52,330 bases of DNA, taken from Melioribacteraceae bacterium (GTDB lineage Bacteria > Bacteroidota > Ignavibacteria > Ignavibacteriales > Melioribacteraceae). Numbering within the stretch: position 1 is the stretch's first letter; the number at the start of each line of letters is the position of its first letter. Location of the stretch: contig JANQLA010000043.1 of assembly GCA_028280855.1 (NCBI GenBank), positions 1-52,330 on the forward strand, given 5' to 3'. The translations under genes and the position numbers were made by a program. The notes under the pieces are model-generated. The model worked only from the letters and a program-made list of their open reading frames with translations. It searched no databases and was not told the DNA's origin. Shown one piece after another: positions 47,411 to 52,330 of the stretch.

Positions 47411-48903
47411 CAGTTAACCATAAAACAATGTTTCAGAATTTCTTCTTCGTCCGTATCTATAGTACTTTTTTGCATAACAACTTTTCCATGTGCCATAACA
47501 ATAATTTTATTTGATATACGCAGCAATTCCGGTATTTCCGAGGAACTGATAATCATCGTTACACCTTTTTTGCTAAGCCTTTCAAGCAAGTTGTAAATTT
47601 CTTCTTTTGCACCCACGTCAATTCCTCGTGTGGGCTCGTCAAGTAATAGCAGTCTGGGATTGGCAAGGGCTCCACGACTTAGTAAAACCTTCTGTTGGTT
47701 ACCGCCGCTCAGGTTCTGTATTGGTGTATCTTCGGAAAGGAAATTGACATTATATTCCCGGAGTACATCGCGAACAACGGTCTTTTCTCTTCTTTTATTT
47801 ATTACGGCAGATGCAAGTTTATCAAGTATGGAAATAGTTGTGTTTTGAACTAAATCAAGTTGTGGAAAGATACCCTCTTCTTTCCGGTTGTTTGTTAAAT
47901 AGAAAACGCCGTTCTTCAGGGAATTTCTAGGGGAATTAGGAGAAAAAGCTTGATCACCGACTTTCAGCCTACATGAATATTCACTGCCGGGTAGGCCAAA
48001 CAACACTCTCAGTAAATCGGATTTACCTGAGCCCATTACCCCTGCAACACCCAAAATATCACCTTGATCAAGTGTCAATTCAGGGATTGTAACTAGAAGA
48101 TTTTTACTCACATTATATTCGAGATTCTTTATTTCTATTGATTTCTTTTTAGTTGTTCTTTTTGTCCTATAAGAATTAACTACAAATGAGTTCTTACCCG
48201 TCATTTGGCTGATAAGTTCGGATTTTGATATAAAACTTGACTTGTTCTTATCTATAAATATTCCGTCCCTCAAAACAACAATATCGTCTGATATGCTAAA
48301 AATCTCATTGAGCCTGTGAGAAATAAAAATTATAATTTTATTTTTTTCTTTCAGGACTTTGATTTTCGTAAAAAGAACATCAATTTCCTGATCCGTCAAT
48401 GCGCTCGTTGGTTCATCAAGCACAACAACTTTAGAATCTTCAGAAAACGCTCGTGCTATTTCTACTATTTGCTGCCAGCATACATCTAACTCTTGAATTT
48501 TTGTTTTTGCATCATAGGGAAAGCGAAAGGTTCCAAGAATTTCCTTTGCATCGTCGAACATTTTATTATAGTCAATAAAACCCATGCGTGTAAGGGGTTC
48601 GGAGCCAAGGAACAAATTTTCGGCAATAGAAAGAACAGGTATCAAATTCAGCTCTTGATGAATGATAGAAACGCCGAGTACTTTTGCCTGTCTTGGGTTT
48701 CTAGGCCTTATTTCCCGGCCTTCAAGAAGTATCCGCCCTTTGTAGTCCTGGTAAATTCCCGCAAGTATTTTCATCAAAGTTGATTTACCGGCGCCGTTCT
48801 CTCCAACCAATGCAGTTACTTTGCCTTGCTCCGCTTCAAAGCCCACTCCCTTTAGAACCGGGATACCTGAAAAACTTTTTTCGATTTCTTGAAATTCCAA
48901 CAA
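47410..48903 (-). CDS. Sugar ABC transporter ATP-binding protein (RbsA type)
   Basis: The protein has 497 residues with two fused ABC domains. First domain: GENGAGKSTLMKILAG (Walker A, ~34-49), ISHRLNEIF and VVVLDEPTSAL. Second domain: degenerate Walker A (GVMGSGKSDLLRVL, ~285-298), NLSGGNQQKVLLSRGALANP (signature) and LLLDEPTRGIDVGAKEEI. This matches RbsA/AraG/MglA ATPases that energise monosaccharide import. It lies 10 bases from the isomerase gene and overlaps the permease start by one base (TGATG). Confidence 0.93.
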   Translation of the reverse strand: MLEFQEIEKSFSGIPVLKGVGFEAEQGKVTALVGENGAGKSTLMKILAGIYQDYKGRILLEGREIRPRNPRQAKVLGVSIIHQELNLIPVLSIAENLFLGSEPLTRMGFIDYNKMFDDAKEILGTFRFPYDAKTKIQELDVCWQQIVEIARAFSEDSKVVVLDEPTSALTDQEIDVLFTKIKVLKEKNKIIIFISHRLNEIFSISDDIVVLRDGIFIDKNKSSFISKSELISQMTGKNSFVVNSYRTKRTTKKKSIEIKNLEYNVSKNLLVTIPELTLDQGDILGVAGVMGSGKSDLLRVLFGLPGSEYSCRLKVGDQAFSPNSPRNSLKNGVFYLTNNRKEEGIFPQLDLVQNTTISILDKLASAVINKRREKTVVRDVLREYNVNFLSEDTPIQNLSGGNQQKVLLSRGALANPRLLLLDEPTRGIDVGAKEEIYNLLERLSKKGVTMIISSSEIPELLRISNKIIVMAHGKVVMQKSTIDTDEEEILKHCFMVN

Positions 48904-48913
48904 TGTTGAAACC

Positions 48914-50626
48914 TTAGATTGATTTTTGCCTTAATAGTTTTGCTTGTGTTTCCCCACCATTTATAACATAGAGTAATGGTAATAATCTATAATCTTCTTC
49001 TGTATGATTTGGCTTCATGCGCCATTTATCAGATGATAATACATTTGCAAGGTCCATCCAATATTGTAAGCGTGCCGGTTTCAAATTCCACGTCATGTGA
49101 AAATGATTAGCCGGTGCATAGTGTTTGTACTCTTCCATGGTAGCATACTTTGGTCTGACAAATGTATGAGGCCAATTCGGGTCGGAGTTATTGCAAAGTT
49201 TTGTTGCAAGTTTTGCATTAAGAGTAACTGTTTCAGCCTCATCCCAAACCATTGAAAACATATTCGTTAATGTGCTGTATGCTAACCTGGCAGCGATTCC
49301 TTTTATCCCGCCCGGGGTTACAAACGTCACGGAATTACCTGAGCCGGGAAAGTAATTTTTATCTGCGAGCGGGTATTTAACTTTCTTCATTATTTCGTTT
49401 GGCTCTGTGCCGGGAAGAGCAGCCCAATTAAAGCTTGCCGAACCGGAGTTCACACCATCTACAAAACCTTTGATGTACTGATCTTCATCGGAATAAACAT
49501 CTAATTGTTTAATCAGCCCATTTATTTCATCGGCATCATAAACTTTTCTAAAGTCCATAAACAATGGAGGATTGCCTGCGGAGAGATAAGTCATAAACAG
49601 CATAGTAAGTAAACCTTGAACATCAGCTTCGGTTGCAAAAGGGATTACGGGTTTAGCGCCGTTATGATCAAAAGTAGTGTTAAATAACGATTCCATCAAA
49701 TCAGGCACCGGCAGTGGAATTCCCCTTCTATCCGACCCCCATTCCAATTGGCTCATAAACCCCCCGCCGACTGCGTTTAAATCTTTCAACAAATCTCTTA
49801 CAATGAGATACATTGACAAACATGTATTAAACCTTTCACTGTCATCTTCATTGTTTAGCTGTACATTTCCTTCCCCGAAAGAATCTATCCAACTTCTTAA
49901 TGCCGTCAATTCATTTTTGTCATAAGCTTTTTTTGAAATCATATCGGCTAGAAGTTTCATATCCAATCTTGTTATTTCAATCCCGAACTGGTTTCTCGTC
50001 GGAATTACGTGTGCAAGTGCAGTCTCCATACCCATCGAGTCATGGCCAAATACAACAACTCTTTTTCCTTTCAATTCCTGATAAGTTACCGCCGCATAGA
50101 GCCAATCGATCAAAGAGTCGATTGTTTTTTGTGATATTTCGGGTGATTCTCCTTCATCAGCCCAACTGCCCACATTTATGTGAAGCAGTCTTCCGCTTTG
50201 CGCTGCCGCGCCGGAGACGGCATGTGTATAAACCACACCTGGTTTGGGTGCGCTGTTACCGCAAGTCAAATTGATTGGGGTATCGGGGGGAAAGTGACTT
50301 AGGAAAGATAAAACGGTTAATTGCGGGAACGACCATGTATCCGGTATACAAACCAGGACGTTAACACCGGCATCCTTAAACTGCTTGGCTACTGAATCGG
50401 CTTCTCTTTCTCCGTCGATCAGGGTATTCGAGTAAACCACTTTAACCGGCGTACAGTTCGGGAGCATTATTTTACCAGAAATTTTCCCGGCAATTATTTG
50501 AACAATATTAGCGGCTCTTGCTCTCGAATAATCGTCAATTCTCGGGTCGCATGGAGCAAATACGCCAATTGTTACAGATGATTCGGTATACGGAATATTT
50601 TTTTTCTCTAATAAAATTGGTCTCAT
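48914..50626 (-). CDS. fucI: L-fucose / D-arabinose isomerase family protein (FucI-type)
   Basis: The protein has 570 residues (FucI of E. coli: 591). Homologous blocks include VVVFGHDSMGMETALAHVIP, KKAYDKNELTALRSWIDSFG, AVGGGFMSQLEWGSDRRGIP, VPDLMESLFNTTFDHNGAKP, IPFATEADVQGLLTMLF, PPLFMDFRKVYD and NSGSASFNW. The metal/catalytic Glu in ATEAD, Asp in FMDFR and His in APANHFHMTW correspond to the FucI active-site residues. FucI enzymes interconvert L-fucose/L-fuculose and D-arabinose/D-ribulose. With an AraB-type kinase downstream, and no fuculose-phosphate aldolase in the window, D-arabinose is favoured, but not proven. Cytoplasmic; 18-base gap after the binding-protein gene. Confidence 0.87.
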   Translation of the reverse strand: MRPILLEKKNIPYTESSVTIGVFAPCDPRIDDYSRARAANIVQIIAGKISGKIMLPNCTPVKVVYSNTLIDGEREADSVAKQFKDAGVNVLVCIPDTWSFPQLTVLSFLSHFPPDTPINLTCGNSAPKPGVVYTHAVSGAAAQSGRLLHINVGSWADEGESPEISQKTIDSLIDWLYAAVTYQELKGKRVVVFGHDSMGMETALAHVIPTRNQFGIEITRLDMKLLADMISKKAYDKNELTALRSWIDSFGEGNVQLNNEDDSERFNTCLSMYLIVRDLLKDLNAVGGGFMSQLEWGSDRRGIPLPVPDLMESLFNTTFDHNGAKPVIPFATEADVQGLLTMLFMTYLSAGNPPLFMDFRKVYDADEINGLIKQLDVYSDEDQYIKGFVDGVNSGSASFNWAALPGTEPNEIMKKVKYPLADKNYFPGSGNSVTFVTPGGIKGIAARLAYSTLTNMFSMVWDEAETVTLNAKLATKLCNNSDPNWPHTFVRPKYATMEEYKHYAPANHFHMTWNLKPARLQYWMDLANVLSSDKWRMKPNHTEEDYRLLPLLYVINGGETQAKLLRQKSI

Positions 50627-50644
50627 TCTTTATTTAAAGTATTA

Positions 50645-51574
50645 TTATAAATTTTCATCCGCATTGGATTTGTTAATTAGTTGTGTTTGCAGCGTAATGT
50701 TCCTATCAACTTTTTCGTTTTTTAATATTTTTATCGCTGTTGTAATTGCCAGCGCCGCGCCTGTTGGATACACAAAAGTAGCATCCAGCATTCCGGTTGC
50801 TACTGCCTTTATGCCTCCCTCTGTACCTTTAAGCCCATCAATGCCGATAAACCTTATGCCAGGTCTCTGCGCATTTTGTGCAGCAAGATAAGCTCCTATT
50901 GCCATGGGATCATTATGTGCGTAAACAAGATCGATATCACTGAATCTTTGAAGTACATTCTCCATAATTTCTCTTCCACGTCTTCTTAACCATGCCCCGT
51001 CCTGCTCATAGATAACTTCAATATCTTCAACTTCGGAAATTGCTTTGCGAAATCCTTCGTGCCTTTCAATTGCCGGAGTAGAACCTCTTAATCCCCAAAT
51101 CTCAACTACTTTCCCTTTACCACCAAGTAACTCAATTGTATACTTACCCGCCGCTTCGCCAATTAGTCTGTTATCGGCGCCAATAAATGAAGTATATTTT
51201 TCAGTGTAGACTTTTCGGTCTAAAACAATAACAGGAATTCCTCTATCGAAAGCTTTTTCGACAACAGCAGTGATTGGTCTTGCTTCATTTGGCGAAACAA
51301 TAAGCAAGTCGATTTCGCGGGTTATTAAATTCTCTATATCCGACACCTGTTTTGAATTATCTTGTTGTGCATCAAGAATTATTAACTCTATTTCGCTGTG
51401 TTTACCTGCTTCTTGTGTCATTTCTTTGTTCATCGCTTCTCTCCAGGGTTCTGCGCTGTTACATTGAGAAAAACCGACTAGAAATTTGTGGGGTTGATCG
51501 GATTTGTCGCAGCCAAAAAAAAGTATTGCCAGCAGCGCAAAAATTAGGTGTCTGGATTTCAGGTTACAAGTCAT
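50645..51574 (-). CDS. Sugar ABC transporter substrate-binding lipoprotein (RbsB-like)
   Basis: The protein has 309 residues. MTCNLKSRHLIFALLAILFF then GCDK is a lipoprotein signal, with Cys22 lipidated. The periplasmic-binding-protein type 1 fold follows: FLVGFSQCNSAEPWREAMNKE, LIILDAQQDNSKQVSDIENL, DLLIVSPNEARPITAVV, IPVIVLDRKV, TSFIGADNRLIGEAAGKY, VEIWGLRGSTPAIERHEGFR and VYAHNDPMAIGAYLAAQNA. It delivers a monosaccharide to the RbsA/RbsC-type transporter. The conserved polar residues fit a pentose or deoxyhexose but do not identify it. Confidence 0.92.
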   Translation of the reverse strand: MTCNLKSRHLIFALLAILFFGCDKSDQPHKFLVGFSQCNSAEPWREAMNKEMTQEAGKHSEIELIILDAQQDNSKQVSDIENLITREIDLLIVSPNEARPITAVVEKAFDRGIPVIVLDRKVYTEKYTSFIGADNRLIGEAAGKYTIELLGGKGKVVEIWGLRGSTPAIERHEGFRKAISEVEDIEVIYEQDGAWLRRRGREIMENVLQRFSDIDLVYAHNDPMAIGAYLAAQNAQRPGIRFIGIDGLKGTEGGIKAVATGMLDATFVYPTGAALAITTAIKILKNEKVDRNITLQTQLINKSNADENL

Positions 51575-51600
51575 TGTTTTAGCCTCGCGTAAATAAGCTA

Positions 51601-52330
51601 TTATCTTCTAGTAGATTCTCTTATAACTAAATTGGTGTTCAGGTAAACTGTTTTGGGTTCCTGCATCTTGTTATTAATTTGATTTATCAAAATTCTCGCT
51701 GCAAAATGTCCAACGTCGTATGCAGGCTGGCTAACTGTTGTTAAAGGTACACTTAACAACCTTGAGCGTTCGTCGTCGGAAAATCCGGCAACGGCTATGT
51801 CGTCGGGTATTTTTAATCCTCTTTCTTCTATTTTTCTTATTGCGCCAAAAGCTATTTGATCGTTGACGCAAACGACTGCATCGGGTCGTTCGGATGCTGG
51901 AAGTTCCAGCAGTTTGTCTATTGCTATATAACCTTCTTCTTCCTTGAAGCCGGTTTCCACAATAAGATTTTCTTTTATTTCTTTTCCATGTCGCATTAAA
52001 GAGATTTTGTAACCTTCCATTCTGTTTAATCCGACAGAAACATTATACTTGCCGGCTAAATGGGCAATTCTTTTATAGTTCATTTCTACTAAATGGTCGG
52101 TCAATACTTCTGCACTCCTCCTGTCATCAATACCAACACAACTAGATCCAATACCTTCGACACATCTGTCGTAAAAAACTAGGGGAATTATTTTATTAAT
52201 TTCTTGGTAGGTTTTTATATTGTTTTCCGTAACATTTTCTGCACTTGCTACCAGAAGCCCATCAACTCTTTTTGAAACAAGATTATTAAGACATATGATC
52301 TCACGATCACCATCTTCATTGCTGTGTCCA
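51601..52330 (-). CDS. LacI-family transcriptional regulator (partial, N-terminus outside window)
   Basis: The open frame runs from TAA at 51601-51603 to the window edge, 242 codons. The effector-binding half is complete from about CLNNLVSKRVDGLLVASAEN through IIPLVFYDRCVEG, SCVGIDDRRSAEVLTDHLVE, YKRIAHLAGKYNVSVGLNRM, PDAVVCVNDQIAFGAIRKIE, IPDDIAVAGFSDDERSRLLS and VPLTTVSQPAYDVGHFAARI, ending FNTNLVIREST-like (LNTNLVIRESTRR). The helix-turn-helix lies beyond the right edge. It probably senses the sugar or its phosphate and represses the genes downstream (inference). The binding-protein gene starts 26 bases after its stop. Confidence 0.92.
   Translation of the reverse strand, partial: GHSNEDGDREIICLNNLVSKRVDGLLVASAENVTENNIKTYQEINKIIPLVFYDRCVEGIGSSCVGIDDRRSAEVLTDHLVEMNYKRIAHLAGKYNVSVGLNRMEGYKISLMRHGKEIKENLIVETGFKEEEGYIAIDKLLELPASERPDAVVCVNDQIAFGAIRKIEERGLKIPDDIAVAGFSDDERSRLLSVPLTTVSQPAYDVGHFAARILINQINNKMQEPKTVYLNTNLVIRESTRR

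Noticed and set aside
1-52330. tRNA or rRNA genes
   Set aside because: I saw no cloverleaf-like TTCGANNCC contexts with matching acceptor stems, and no rRNA-like conserved blocks.

Overview
The window looks like a chromosomal segment of a Bacteroidota/Ignavibacteria-type bacterium. It is AT-rich. Secreted proteins end in the type IX secretion (T9SS) sorting domain with the LSQNYPNPFNP motif, which is common in Ignavibacteria and relatives. It also has SusC/SusD receptors, DUF5686 proteins and PorV-like barrels. The phylum assignment is an inference from these families.

Region 1 (1-7.7 kb). A truncated sigma-54 activator (GAF type) diverges from an operon of a small unknown protein, an EFR1-type flavodoxin/ferredoxin, an L-2-amino-thiazoline-4-carboxylate hydrolase-family protein and a DUF2938 membrane protein. 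The space between holds operator-like palindromes and a well-spaced -24/-12 promoter. A PAS-AAA+-Fis sigma-54 regulator follows, broken by a one-base shift in an A8 run. Next comes a small cluster: a thioredoxin-like protein lacking the N-terminal active-site Cys, a 98-residue unknown, a SPW-like membrane protein, a crotonase-fold protein and a TetR regulator.

Region 2 (about 7.9-25.8 kb) is the most striking part and looks like an integron-type gene cassette array without an integrase. Unrelated genes are separated by long structured spacers. At least seven genes or gene blocks are bracketed by their own private inverted core pair (for example GTTATATGCC / GGCATATAAC), as expected for cassettes carrying attC sites. 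Cargo includes a DUF2268 Zn protease, a Phd/ParE toxin-antitoxin pair, a methyltransferase, a high-GC sulfatase, a membrane protein, a tautomerase-like protein, a DUF262 (GmrSD-like) nuclease, a possible PD-(D/E)XK nuclease, and a three-gene block (transglycosylase-like, T9SS-exported phospholipase C-like, barrel-like). Two full IS110-family elements and one internally deleted copy sit inside the attC-like spacers. A MITE-like insertion interrupts another.

Region 3 (26.0-28.6 kb) is an IS91-type transposon with a tyrosine recombinase (also broken at an A8 run), an accessory 121-residue protein and a set of CTA-N4-TAG iterons. It is followed by a C-terminal gene fragment and a DUF2442/DUF4160 pair.

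Region 4 (30.0-38.0 kb, all minus strand) holds envelope and secreted proteins: DUF5686, an alpha-toroid protein, a T9SS esterase, an outer-membrane barrel, a SUMF1-family protein without the catalytic Cys, and an AHSA1-type protein.

Region 5 (38.2-52.3 kb, minus strand) is a sugar-utilisation locus. In transcription order it has a LacI regulator (cut by the window edge), a sugar-binding lipoprotein, a FucI-type isomerase, RbsA- and RbsC-type ABC components, an AraB-type ribulokinase, SusC, SusD and a GH172 (DUF2961) glycosidase. FucI + AraB + GH172 suggests use of D-arabinofuranose-containing glycans (D-arabinose to D-ribulose to D-ribulose 5-phosphate). This is an inference. No tRNA, rRNA or CRISPR array was seen.
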